Source of the DNA: Lunatimonas sp.
GTDB lineage: Bacteria > Bacteroidota > Bacteroidia > Cytophagales > Cyclobacteriaceae
Length of the DNA stretch: 64,000 bases
NCBI RefSeq assembly: GCF_020832325.1
Contig: NZ_JAFIEU010000032.1
Span: 23,204 to 87,203, forward strand
Reading direction: 5' to 3'
Positions 16,465 through 24,344 of this stretch are shown here, one piece after another. Position numbers and translations under genes: made by a program. Within the stretch, counting starts at the first letter, position 1, and each line of letters opens with the position of its first letter. Under the pieces are notes generated by a model, which was not told where the DNA came from, ran no database searches, and saw only the letters and a list, made by a program, of their open reading frames with translations.

Positions 16465-16617
16465 TTAAAATCTAAGGCCAACGAAAACTAGTCTGCCAAT
16501 TTCCACCTCAAAGTTATTATCTGAAGTTCTCCGTATACGATCCCCTACGGACAATACCGCACTGATATGGCAAAAAGTTAAAACAGAACAAGCTCCATCC
16601 TCATTTATCAACTGCAT
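16465..16617 (-). CDS. Small hypothetical protein
   Basis: 50-codon frame from ATG 16615-16617 to TAA 16465-16467. The C-terminal half (NNFEVEIGRLVFVGLRF) alternates polar and hydrophobic residues and ends in Phe, like the last strand of an outer-membrane barrel, but there is no signal peptide. It could be the tail of a decayed membrane protein or chance. It lies divergent from the rpsA promoter, in a degraded stretch of small fragments. Confidence 0.25.
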   Translation of the reverse strand: MQLINEDGACSVLTFCHISAVLSVGDRIRRTSDNNFEVEIGRLVFVGLRF

Positions 16618-16669
16618 ACAATCCCCTAACTTTTTGTCCCTAAGCTATTTCGATTCCTGAAAATAATTG

Positions 16670-16677
16670 TAAATTTG
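16670..16677 (+). promoter_or_regulatory. rpsA promoter (-7 element)
   Basis: TAAATTTG matches TAnnTTTG exactly; a poor TTTC at 16648-16651 is at the -33 distance. Transcription would start near 16684, leaving a leader of about 95 bases before the rpsA ATG, longer than for most genes in this window. Confidence 0.6.
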
Positions 16678-16725
16678 CAGTCCGTTCGGGTGAGCGGCCC
16701 TTTATCGGGAATCTAAAACAACTAA

Positions 16726-16768
16726 AACCCTCAACCTGAAGACCCTAGGGTTGTTGATTTTCAGGGTC
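16726..16768 (+). promoter_or_regulatory. Structured rpsA leader, possible S1 autoregulatory site
   Basis: AACCCT (16726-16731) can pair with AGGGTT (16747-16752), and GACCCT (16741-16746) with AGGGTC (16763-16768). The two stems cross, so they either form an H-type pseudoknot or are alternatives; ACCCTAGGGT (16742-16751) is itself a palindrome and CCTGAA (16735-16740) can pair with TTCAGG (16760-16765). The structures end 10 bases before the ATG. S1 is known to repress its own translation in E. coli through leader structure; the same role here is inferred. Confidence 0.4.
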
Positions 16769-16778
16769 ATTGCGTATT

Positions 16779-18557
16779 ATGCCAAACAACGAAGATTTTA
16801 ACTGGGACAAGTACGAAACCAAAGGATTTGGTGAAGGCTATACCCAAGCAGAGCGTGCCGAAATGGAGAAGCTCTACGACAAAACCCTCAACGAGATCAC
16901 CGAGAAGGAGGTCATCACGGGCACCGTCGTAGGCATCAACGACAAGGATGTCATCATCAACATCGGCTTTAAGTCCGACGGATTGGTACCCTTGAGTGAA
17001 TTCCGCGACCTGGAAGACCTCAAAATAGGTGACGAAGTGGAACTGTTTATCGAAGAACAGGAAAACTCCCTGGGACAGCTTGTGCTTTCCCGCAAAAAAG
17101 CCAAAATGGTGAAAGCCTGGCAACTGATCGAAGACGCGTTGGAATTTGACAACGTGATCGAAGGATTGGTGAAAAGAAGAACCAAAGGTGGTCTGATCGT
17201 AGACATCTACGGTGTGGAAGCCTTCTTGCCAGGATCTCAGATAGACGTGAAACCGATCCGCGATTTCGACATCTATGTGGGTAAGAAAATGGAAGTGAAA
17301 GTGGTGAAAATCAACCACGCTAACGATAACGTAGTCGTTTCACACAAAGTCCTGATCGAAAAAGATCTGGAAAAACAAAAAGCAGAAATCCTCAACAACC
17401 TGGAAAAAGGTCAGGTGTTGGAAGGAGTGATCAAAAACATGACCAACTTCGGTGTGTTCATCGACTTGGGTGGTGTAGACGGACTTCTGCATATCACCGA
17501 CATCTCTTGGGGACGTATCAACCATCCCGAAGAAGTGCTTAACCTGGACGACAAAGTTCAGATTGTGGTACTTGACTTCGACGATGACAAGAAGCGTATC
17601 TCCCTCGGCATGAAGCAGCTTACTCCGCATCCATGGGATTCGCTTTCTGCTAACCTAGAAGTAGGTTCCAAAGTGGAAGGCAAGATCGTGAACGTGGCAG
17701 ATTATGGCGCATTCTTGGAATTGGCTCCCGGTGTAGAAGGATTGATCCACGTGTCCGAAATGTCCTGGTCTCAGCACCTGCGCAACCCTGCCGACTTTGT
17801 AAAAGTAGGTGACGAAATCGTTGCAGTGGTACTTACCTTGGACAAAGACGACCGAAAAATGTCCCTTGGTATCAAGCAGCTTACCGAGGATCCTTGGACC
17901 AAGCAGGAGATGGCAGCAAAATATGCTGTAGGAACCAAGCACAAAGGCATCGTAAGAAACCTGACCAACTTCGGACTGTTCTTGGAACTGGAAGAAGGAA
18001 TCGACGGTTTAGTGCACGTGTCGGACCTGTCATGGACCAAGAAAATCAAACACCCTTCCGAATTCGTGAAAGTAAACGAAGAATTGGACGTAGTGGTATT
18101 GGAACTGGATCTGGACAACAGAAGATTGGCATTGGGTCACAAGCAACTCGAAGAAAACCCTTGGGATACCTTCGAGAGCGTATTCCCTGTAGGCTCTGAC
18201 CACAAGTGTACCATCATCTCTAAAAACGACAAAGGAGCTATCCTTGAACTTCCCTATGGTTTGGAGGGCTTTGCCACCACCAAAAACCTGGAGAAGGAAG
18301 ACGGTTCTCAAGCAGAAGCTAGCGAGGCCCTAGACTTCAAAGTGATCGAGTTTTCCAAAGATGACAAGCGTATTGTGCTTTCGCACACGGCTACCTTTAA
18401 GGAAGATGCTTCACTGAAAGGCAAGAAAGCGCCTGCGAAGAAGAAACCAACGGGAACCGAATCCGCTGCGCCAGCAGCAGAAAAATCTACCCTTGGTGAT
18501 TTGGATGCCTTGTCTGCTTTGAAAGAAAAGATGGACGAAGAAGCAAATAAAAAATAA
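16779..18557 (+). CDS. rpsA: 30S ribosomal protein S1
   Basis: 592 aa from ATG 16779; a TTG at 16770 would add three residues but ATG is preferred. Six S1 RNA-binding repeats can be counted: EVITGTVVGINDKDVIINIG, the NVIEGLVKRRTKGGLIVDIYG repeat region, QVLEGVIKNMTNFGVFIDLG, KVEGKIVNVADYGAFLEL, HKGIVRNLTNFGLFLELEEG and HKCTIISKNDKGAILELPYG, followed by a Lys/Ala-rich tail. Repeats 3-5 are closest to the consensus, as usual. It binds mRNA on the 30S subunit and promotes initiation, important in Bacteroidota that lack Shine-Dalgarno sequences. Monocistronic, with its own promoter, structured leader and terminator. Confidence 0.97.
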   Translation: MPNNEDFNWDKYETKGFGEGYTQAERAEMEKLYDKTLNEITEKEVITGTVVGINDKDVIINIGFKSDGLVPLSEFRDLEDLKIGDEVELFIEEQENSLGQLVLSRKKAKMVKAWQLIEDALEFDNVIEGLVKRRTKGGLIVDIYGVEAFLPGSQIDVKPIRDFDIYVGKKMEVKVVKINHANDNVVVSHKVLIEKDLEKQKAEILNNLEKGQVLEGVIKNMTNFGVFIDLGGVDGLLHITDISWGRINHPEEVLNLDDKVQIVVLDFDDDKKRISLGMKQLTPHPWDSLSANLEVGSKVEGKIVNVADYGAFLELAPGVEGLIHVSEMSWSQHLRNPADFVKVGDEIVAVVLTLDKDDRKMSLGIKQLTEDPWTKQEMAAKYAVGTKHKGIVRNLTNFGLFLELEEGIDGLVHVSDLSWTKKIKHPSEFVKVNEELDVVVLELDLDNRRLALGHKQLEENPWDTFESVFPVGSDHKCTIISKNDKGAILELPYGLEGFATTKNLEKEDGSQAEASEALDFKVIEFSKDDKRIVLSHTATFKEDASLKGKKAPAKKKPTGTESAAPAAEKSTLGDLDALSALKEKMDEEANKK

Positions 18558-18580
18558 GTACATACGCTTATTCTATTAGA

Positions 18581-18614
18581 AGCGCTGAAGGGAAATCCTT
18601 CAGCGCTTTTTTTT
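18581..18614 (+). terminator. Rho-independent terminator of rpsA
   Basis: AGCGCTGAAGG (18581-18591), loop GAAAT, CCTTCAGCGCT (18597-18607), then T7 to 18614. A perfect 11-bp stem. Its right arm and T-run lie inside the last codons of the opposing metallophosphoesterase gene (stop at 18600-18602). Confidence 0.92.
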
Positions 18615-19844
18615 GGGCTTTAGATTCAGTTCGCCGATTACCTCACCATCATCCTTTACCATGGTGGCTTGTACATTTTCTCGGGTGCAGACTACTTTGA
18701 TCAGCGTCCGGTTACCAGCCACTGGCCCGCCTCCAATCATCACCGGATAGCTGTGATCGGCATCCGGAGGATGTATACCGTAGCGATGGGTATGCCCGGA
18801 CAGCATCAGGTCAATCCCGCCTTGTTCCAATAGGTCCCCAAACATCTCCCGGCAATGCGTAGGCCCGTGCCAATCTCCGGAATGCCACAGCGGTATATGT
18901 ATCAGCACCACCTTAAATGTCGCCTGCTTAAAGGCCTCCGACTGAATTTCCCTACGCAGCCATTCGCGCTGTACCTCCCGGTAGGGATCAAATGCCACCA
19001 AGCCCCTGTATTCCCAATTGTCGTCTGACTTGTCTTCTCCTCCATCCAGCACAATGATGCGGACAGGCCCTCTGTTGAATGCATGGTAAAACCTCTCGTC
19101 TACAAAGGAAAAATAATCGGGGATCTGCCGGGAAAAAGCACCGCGCACTTCGTGATTGCCCTGCACGAAGAGAAACGGGGTCTCTTTGGCAAAAATATCC
19201 ACACAGGGGCGTAAAAACTGTTGAACAACCTGCTCCTCGGATTCCGTATTGTCAAACACATCCCCATTGAACACCACCAGATCAAAGTCCTTTTCATTCC
19301 CTTTGTAGCCAAAACGGTACAGCAGTTCCGGGATGGTTTGAGGCCGTTCGTGGTGATCGTTAAATACGACCATACGAAAACTGGACTCATCGGCAGCCGG
19401 GGTTTGAAAGGAGTAAACAGGGCTTGTATAGGTGGTCCCAAAGTGAAACTGTGAACCGCTGACCCGGACAATCTCTGTGGAAACAATCCGATATTTGTGG
19501 GACCTCCCGGATTTAATTCCTTTGAGTTTGATCTTATTTACCCGATTATTGGCCTGAATCAGTCCGTTGTGCACATCAAAAAACTTCCGGTGCAGGTGAT
19601 TCCCGTCACCGTATTCCACCCAACTGAAACAATTACGGTTGGTAATCCACATGATCGTTGCTTCGTCATGCAGGACATTTTGCAGATAGGGGCCGGCCTG
19701 TACCTCCAGGGGCTCATCTTCGTTTTGTGCCATGAGTCCTGCTGTGGGTAGCAAGCTGAGAGATCCTAAGGCGGTAATCTTTTGGAGAAAAGAGCGGCGG
19801 CTGGCCGGTGTGATAGACGTGTGATCGGAGGTTTCTGAAATCAT
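18600..19844 (-). CDS. Tat-exported metallophosphoesterase, purple-acid-phosphatase-like
   Basis: 414 aa. The N-terminus has a twin-arginine signal (SRRSFLQKI plus hydrophobic stretch) ending near residue 40 (LMAQ). An FN3-like domain (about 48-150; AGPYLQNVLHDEATIMW) precedes the calcineurin-like phosphoesterase domain, as in purple acid phosphatases. Metal-binding motifs: FNDHHE (about 160), FNGDVFD (about 195), QGNHE (about 228), HIPLWH (about 317) and SGHTH (about 350). Likely a periplasmic or surface phosphatase acting on phosphomonoesters or nucleotides. The final KPKKKR codons overlap the rpsA terminator. It is divergent from a second metallophosphoesterase gene. Confidence 0.86.
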   Translation of the reverse strand: MISETSDHTSITPASRRSFLQKITALGSLSLLPTAGLMAQNEDEPLEVQAGPYLQNVLHDEATIMWITNRNCFSWVEYGDGNHLHRKFFDVHNGLIQANNRVNKIKLKGIKSGRSHKYRIVSTEIVRVSGSQFHFGTTYTSPVYSFQTPAADESSFRMVVFNDHHERPQTIPELLYRFGYKGNEKDFDLVVFNGDVFDNTESEEQVVQQFLRPCVDIFAKETPFLFVQGNHEVRGAFSRQIPDYFSFVDERFYHAFNRGPVRIIVLDGGEDKSDDNWEYRGLVAFDPYREVQREWLRREIQSEAFKQATFKVVLIHIPLWHSGDWHGPTHCREMFGDLLEQGGIDLMLSGHTHRYGIHPPDADHSYPVMIGGGPVAGNRTLIKVVCTRENVQATMVKDDGEVIGELNLKPKKKR

Positions 19845-19964
19845 GTGTATATAAAAACGGGTATTTTGGCTTGCCTAAAATAGAAAAAATCCCGCTCGGA
19901 AAAAACAAAGAGGTGGCAGTACGGGAAAATGCTATCTTTAACCATACAAAAACCTACAAAAAAA

Positions 19965-21041
19965 ATGAACTATCGCATCGTGTTGGCGTATTGCCTGGCT
20001 TTTATTTGGTTTGGACTCTCAGCTTCTGCCCAAAACCAGCTTTTTCAAGCCCCTGCTCTCGAAAAGGAAGACGCTTGGTCCCTAGTTTTGATCCCCGACA
20101 CGCAATCTTATGTGAAGTTCAAACGGAACCAGCCTATCCTGGATCTCATGGTAAACTGGTTGGACGAACACATTGATCCGTTACATGTAAAGTTGGTGCT
20201 TCATGTGGGTGATCTGGTAGAACAAAACGGCTTGATGAATCCCGACGGTAAAGTGGCCAATCAGACCGGCATCCAACAATGGGAGGCCGTTGCCCGGTCC
20301 TTCGCCACTATTGACGCTAAGGTCCCTGTGATTGCCACCACGGGAAACCATGATTTTGGCATCGTCAACATTGAAAACAGACAGACTTCCTATAACAGGT
20401 ACTTTCCCCTGGAAAAAAACCACCACAACCAGCAAATGATCCGCGATGTCGCTTTGGATGAAGACGGAATGCCTACCTTGACCAACGCTACCTATGAATT
20501 CACCTCTCCTGAAGGAAGAAAATTCCTGATTTTGGTGCTTGAGTTTGCACCTAGGGAGGCGATGCTGCAATGGGCGATCGAAACTGTAAACAAAGATGCG
20601 TATAAAAACCATACCGTCATCTTATTGGCTCATTCGTACTTGGACAGAAACAGTAACCATATCGAGACAGAAGGCTATTCCATCACGGACCGTAACTACG
20701 GAAAAGCAATCTGGGAAAAACTGGTAAAGCCATCCAAAAACATTCAATTGGTCTTTTCTGGACACATTGGCGCACCCGATGACAAATCCGGCCACGTCGG
20801 ATTCCGAACCGATATCAATGCAGGTGGAAAGAAGGTCCACCAAATGACCTTTAATGCCCAGGCACTAGGCGGAGGATGGCATGGAAACGGAGGAGATGGC
20901 TGGTTACGTCTGCTGGAGTTTCAGGGCAATCGGGTAGCTGTACGCACCTTCTCTCCGCTGTTCGCTATTTCACCCAGCACCCGGCATTTAGCATGGGGGG
21001 AGGACGCTTTCGCTCCCTTTTCCTTTGAGCTGGATGAATAA
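19965..21041 (+). CDS. Secreted calcineurin-like metallophosphoesterase
   Basis: 358 aa from ATG 19965; an ATG 36 bases upstream (19929) would hide the signal peptide, and a -7-like TATCTTTA at 19932-19939 supports the later start. Signal peptide MNYRIVLAYCLAFIWFGLSA, cleaved near SAQ. Metal-ligand motifs: IPDTQSY (about 43), HVGDLVEQNG (about 77), TTGNHDFG (about 127) and LLAHSYLD (about 222). The terminal GHxH is FSGHIG (about 265), so the last His is missing as in some relatives of this subfamily. Predicted periplasmic phosphodiesterase or phosphatase; substrate unknown. Divergent from the other phosphoesterase with about 120 bases between them. Confidence 0.82.
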   Translation: MNYRIVLAYCLAFIWFGLSASAQNQLFQAPALEKEDAWSLVLIPDTQSYVKFKRNQPILDLMVNWLDEHIDPLHVKLVLHVGDLVEQNGLMNPDGKVANQTGIQQWEAVARSFATIDAKVPVIATTGNHDFGIVNIENRQTSYNRYFPLEKNHHNQQMIRDVALDEDGMPTLTNATYEFTSPEGRKFLILVLEFAPREAMLQWAIETVNKDAYKNHTVILLAHSYLDRNSNHIETEGYSITDRNYGKAIWEKLVKPSKNIQLVFSGHIGAPDDKSGHVGFRTDINAGGKKVHQMTFNAQALGGGWHGNGGDGWLRLLEFQGNRVAVRTFSPLFAISPSTRHLAWGEDAFAPFSFELDE

Positions 21042-21126
21042 TTGCGGAAAATTTTAGCTCGAAATGTAGCATTGGGTAGGATTTTTGCGTCTGGTAGTTG
21101 AAGACTAAACCAACTCCTATTTTACC

Positions 21127-21540
21127 ATGATCAAAAAATTCACCCCTGTGCTGCTGGCACTCGGCCTGTTAGCCTATGCTTGTCAGTCGGACGAAGAACC
21201 TCCGCAAATCCAATCACTTGCCCACACCCATTGGGAGGTGACAGGGTATATGCCAGAAACTGCTGCGGCGATGCATTCCAGCCCCATAAAGTACAGGCTG
21301 GCGTTTCTAAGTGATTCCACCTTTATCCTGAAACTAGACGCAAATGCCCTAACTGGGAAGTTTAGTTATGGTCCAGGAGGAACCTTTCGTGTTACGGAGG
21401 TCAAAAAAACGCAGGATTGCTGCGACAACGTCTACGCACTGGAAATGGAAGCGATATTCAAAAGTGCTACTGACCTTACGCTACGCCAAGACATGGGCAC
21501 GCTGGCAGGAAAAGGAGAACTTTATCTAAGACGAAAATAA
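21127..21540 (+). CDS. Small lipoprotein, lipocalin/META-like
   Basis: 137 aa. Type II signal peptide with lipobox LAYAC (Cys near residue 19). The mature part starts with LAHTHWEVTGYMPET and has FLSDSTFILKLDANALTGKFSYG, a beta-rich pattern (HW.V.GY, SF.L.LDAN...G.Y) like META- or lipocalin-type small lipoproteins of Bacteroidota. A paired Cys motif (DCCDN) could form disulfides. The function is unknown. It is the first of three short genes in the same direction, with 10 bases to the next. Confidence 0.65.
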   Translation: MIKKFTPVLLALGLLAYACQSDEEPPQIQSLAHTHWEVTGYMPETAAAMHSSPIKYRLAFLSDSTFILKLDANALTGKFSYGPGGTFRVTEVKKTQDCCDNVYALEMEAIFKSATDLTLRQDMGTLAGKGELYLRRK

Positions 21541-21550
21541 TGCACACTCG

Positions 21551-21970
21551 ATGAACCTGTACCGATTAGTAGTAGGTATCTTTTTGATAGGAATTCAGCT
21601 TTCCTGCGGTGAGGAGGATGAACTAATTGCCTGTAATGCCTTCCCTACGGTAGACAATGCGCTTTATGTACAACTCGGTAACGACGTACAGGTTACACAG
21701 GCATCTATGCTATCTGGCTGCCTGGAGATCCGCTATTCGTATCAGGGATGTGACGGAAACCGGGAAGCTGCGTTGGTATTTGACGATCGAGTAGCCGAGA
21801 GCTTCCCTCCGACCCGCTGGGCACGATTGTATATGGAAGAAGCGGGTGATTGCGCGCAAACCCATTCACGCACCCTACGGGTTGACCTTACCCTAATACA
21901 GGTGGCTGATCTGAACAGTGTGCAAATCGTTTTGGAAGGATGGCCCGATCCTATTGTTTACAGGTATTAG
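21551..21970 (+). CDS. Small putative lipoprotein, unknown
   Basis: 139 aa. Signal peptide with lipobox IQLSC (Cys near residue 19), then a beta-rich domain with four further cysteines (ACNAF, SGCLEIRYSYQGCDG, AGDCAQT), which may form two disulfides in the periplasm. No family recognised. It follows the previous lipoprotein by 10 bases, and the DUF1349 gene begins about 20 bases later, so the three are probably co-transcribed. Confidence 0.6.
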   Translation: MNLYRLVVGIFLIGIQLSCGEEDELIACNAFPTVDNALYVQLGNDVQVTQASMLSGCLEIRYSYQGCDGNREAALVFDDRVAESFPPTRWARLYMEEAGDCAQTHSRTLRVDLTLIQVADLNSVQIVLEGWPDPIVYRY

Positions 21971-21991
21971 CTTTTACAAAACCGATCTTCT

Positions 21992-22552
21992 ATGTTCGAG
22001 AAATTTACGTGGATCAACGAACCGAAACGTTGGAAGCTCACCGAAACTGCCTGCTCAATGATTACGGATGCCAAAACGGACTTTTGGAGAAAAACGCATT
22101 ACGGATTTATCCGGGACAATGGACATTTTTTTTATACGGAGATTTTCGGAAAGTTTGAAATCAAGATCAAAATCTCCGGTAGCTACCGAGATCTCTACGA
22201 CCAAGCCGGCATCATGCTTCGGCAAGACGAAAAAAACTGGCTAAAGACTGGTATTGAATACGTACACGGACAGCAACAGGTCAGTGCGGTGGTGACCCGG
22301 GAATTTTCCGATTGGTCGGTTAGCCCCTATGTCGGCAACCCAGCGCATCTTTGGCTAAAGCTAACCAGGGAAAACGATTTCGTGGAGATCCAATACGCTT
22401 CCGATGATAGAAATTATGAGCTGTTGCGGATCGCATACATGCCTCCAAGTGATTCGATTTTTGTGGGATTGATGGCAGCCTCGCCGGATGGGGAAGGGTT
22501 TGAGGTTTCTTTTTCCCAGATGCAAATTACCCAAGATGGCCTTAGTGGGTAG
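21992..22552 (+). CDS. DUF1349 (concanavalin-like fold) protein
   Basis: 186 aa, no signal peptide. Motifs typical of DUF1349: TDFWRKTHYGFIRDNGHFF, FEIKIKISGSYRDLYDQAGIM, WLKTGIEYVHG, and GLMAASPDGEGFEV at the end. The fold is a beta-sandwich related to concanavalin-like lectins; yeast relatives have been named regulators of enolase but no activity is established. Probably cytoplasmic. The start at ATG 21992 fits the family's length. Confidence 0.85.
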   Translation: MFEKFTWINEPKRWKLTETACSMITDAKTDFWRKTHYGFIRDNGHFFYTEIFGKFEIKIKISGSYRDLYDQAGIMLRQDEKNWLKTGIEYVHGQQQVSAVVTREFSDWSVSPYVGNPAHLWLKLTRENDFVEIQYASDDRNYELLRIAYMPPSDSIFVGLMAASPDGEGFEVSFSQMQITQDGLSG

Positions 22553-22583
22553 ATTCTAAAACTTACAAGACGTTAAGAACCCC

Positions 22584-23102
22584 CTACCCTACCTTAACCT
22601 CTAAAAAAGGCAGCCACTCCTCTGCATGGCGTTCGGCGTACTCTGCCAAAAAATAGGAGAGTGTAGGTCTGAAGGGCTGTCGACTTAGTTGCATGCCCAT
22701 TTGTTCTGGAGTTTTGTCCCCTTTCAGGGTATTGCATCTGTGGCAAGCTGTCACCAGATTATTCCAACTCGTTTTTCCACCTTTCGACTTGGGCACTACG
22801 TGATCGATGGTTAGGTTTTTGGCAGATCCACAATACTGACAACTCATGTGGTCCCGTTTGTACAAATTGACTCTATTGAGCATTACGCCACGGTAGGGTA
22901 TGTTTTTGTATTCGTACAAGCGGATAACCGCAGGGTAATGAAAATCCCTGTCAACCGTCCGTATACGTAGATGATCAAAATTGGCAATAGGTGTCGCCTT
23001 TTCCAACAGGGTGAGTACGATAGCCTTTTGAACATTTACCACCGCAACCGGGGTATGGTCTAGGTTTAATACCAACACTTTTTTATCCATTCGCTCCATC
23101 AT
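22584..23102 (-). CDS. HNH endonuclease-domain protein
   Basis: 172 aa. The HNH core is complete: CQYCG (about 93), LTIDHVVPKSKGG (about 102) with the central His, and ACHRCNTLKG (about 123) giving the two CxxC zinc ligand pairs. The N-terminal part (VLVLNLDHTPVAVVNV) is conserved in the free-standing HNH proteins that are widespread in Bacteroidota and cyanobacteria. The stop of the NlpC/P60 gene overlaps this ATG (ATGA). The likely start is ATG 23102, though an ATG four codons later (MDKKVL) is also good. Cellular role is unknown; these single genes are not clearly part of restriction systems. Confidence 0.86.
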   Translation of the reverse strand: MMERMDKKVLVLNLDHTPVAVVNVQKAIVLTLLEKATPIANFDHLRIRTVDRDFHYPAVIRLYEYKNIPYRGVMLNRVNLYKRDHMSCQYCGSAKNLTIDHVVPKSKGGKTSWNNLVTACHRCNTLKGDKTPEQMGMQLSRQPFRPTLSYFLAEYAERHAEEWLPFLEVKVG

Positions 23103-23914
23103 AATGATACCAGCTTGATGAATTCATGAACTTGGTTCCGACCGGAAATGTTTCGCTTGGCAACCGCCTTATCCGGGTTGAAAGGGGTGATCACCAGCGC
23201 TCCGTGCATTTCGATAAGCTCTTCATTGCCCAGATACATTCCTACCCGGTCTGGAATCTGAGCTAAATTCTTAAAGACCACCAAGTCTCCAGGCAACAGC
23301 TCAGCGTGGTCAATGTGCGTTCCGTAATCCAACAAAGAAGAAAGGTATGCCGGAACCGTATATCCAGCTTGTTTATAGACCAGGTGAACGAATGCAGCCA
23401 TACTTAAGCCATAGAGACTCCTTCCTCCGTAAAAAAGAGGAGTATTCACAAACGCGGTTGCCAAATTAACCAATTGATCACGATTGTATTTTTCGGAAAA
23501 GCTCTTCCAGGCACCCTGAATTTGCACACTTTCCCGGAGATCAAAGAGCTCGTTGTCTGAAAAATACAGGTTGCTACCTGGAAGCAGGTTTAGCTGTCTA
23601 CCTGAGAGCTGTATGGTCACAATAGCCGATAGAGTGACTTGAAAATCATTTTGTTGCAGACGGTGAAAAGCCTCCTCTCCCAGGGAGTCGTGCTGCACCG
23701 CACGTATCCACCCGGAACCAGCAAACCGCTCGGCTTCGATCATCAGCCATTGACGATCCTCCGAAACCTTCAGTAATCGATAGGTCTCCCCATAGAGTAA
23801 TTGGCTGACTAATCCTGATCCGATAGAAGCCGAAGCATAGACCGGCAAAAGGCTTACTCGGCAGATTCCGAACGTATCCTCAATAGGCCATGCGTTGAAG
23901 GTCCCGTTTTGCAT
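23099..23914 (-). CDS. NlpC/P60-fold protein lacking catalytic residues
   Basis: 271 aa. Residues about 15-75 look like a bacterial SH3 domain (RVSLLPVYASAS...LLYGETYRLL...SGWIRAV). Residues about 135-265 follow the NlpC/P60 layout: TPLFYGGRSLYGLSMAAFVHLVYKQAG, LLPGDLVVFKN, RVGMYLGNEELIEMHG. In active members the first stretch reads GxDCSG; here the Cys position is Met (GLSMAAF), and the catalytic His before VGxYLG is Arg. It should therefore be unable to hydrolyse peptides and may only bind peptidoglycan or another partner. No signal peptide. It overlaps smpB by 35 bases and the HNH gene by 4. Confidence 0.72.
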   Translation of the reverse strand: MQNGTFNAWPIEDTFGICRVSLLPVYASASIGSGLVSQLLYGETYRLLKVSEDRQWLMIEAERFAGSGWIRAVQHDSLGEEAFHRLQQNDFQVTLSAIVTIQLSGRQLNLLPGSNLYFSDNELFDLRESVQIQGAWKSFSEKYNRDQLVNLATAFVNTPLFYGGRSLYGLSMAAFVHLVYKQAGYTVPAYLSSLLDYGTHIDHAELLPGDLVVFKNLAQIPDRVGMYLGNEELIEMHGALVITPFNPDKAVAKRNISGRNQVHEFIKLVSL

Positions 23915-24344
23915 CTTTTTCCTTTATAGACTGTCGCTTGTCGTGGGTTTTCTTTCCCTTTGCCAAGGCTATCTCTACCTTCGCCAATCCCCGGTCGTTG
24001 ATAAAGACACGAACTGGCACAATGGAAAGACCCTTTTCAGAAAATTTAGCTTCTAATTTATTCAACTCCTGACGGTTAAGCAACAGTTTTCTTTCACGAA
24101 CCGGATCGTGGTTATAATGAACGGCCAAACTATAGGGGGCTATGTGCATTTGCTTGATAAACAATTCCCCTTTCCTAAAATAGCAATAGGCCTCTGTAAG
24201 GGACACTTTCCCCTCCCGGAGAGACTTAATTTCAGTGCCCCTTAGTGAAACTCCTGCGACGTATTTGTCCAAAAATTCGAACTCAAAACTCGCTTTTTTA
24301 TTCTTTATATTGATGATTTTCTCGAATCTACTCTTCTTAGTCAT
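23880..24344 (-). CDS. smpB: SsrA-binding protein SmpB
   Basis: 154 aa, standard length. Conserved motifs: FLDKYVAGVSLRGTEIKSLREGK near residue 24, INDRGLAKVEIALAKGKKTHDKRQ near 110 (the core that binds tmRNA) and a basic C-terminal tail (KEKDAKRDLQRMAY). It delivers tmRNA to stalled ribosomes for trans-translation. It overlaps tsaD by 8 bases upstream and the NlpC/P60-like gene downstream, forming a compact tsaD-smpB-NlpC-HNH minus-strand operon. Confidence 0.97.
   Translation of the reverse strand: MTKKSRFEKIINIKNKKASFEFEFLDKYVAGVSLRGTEIKSLREGKVSLTEAYCYFRKGELFIKQMHIAPYSLAVHYNHDPVRERKLLLNRQELNKLEAKFSEKGLSIVPVRVFINDRGLAKVEIALAKGKKTHDKRQSIKEKDAKRDLQRMAY

Noticed and set aside
16767..17318. 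183-codon minus-strand frame opposite rpsA
   Set aside because: His/Phe/Val-rich composition typical of antisense to acidic, Lys/Glu-rich coding; no motif.
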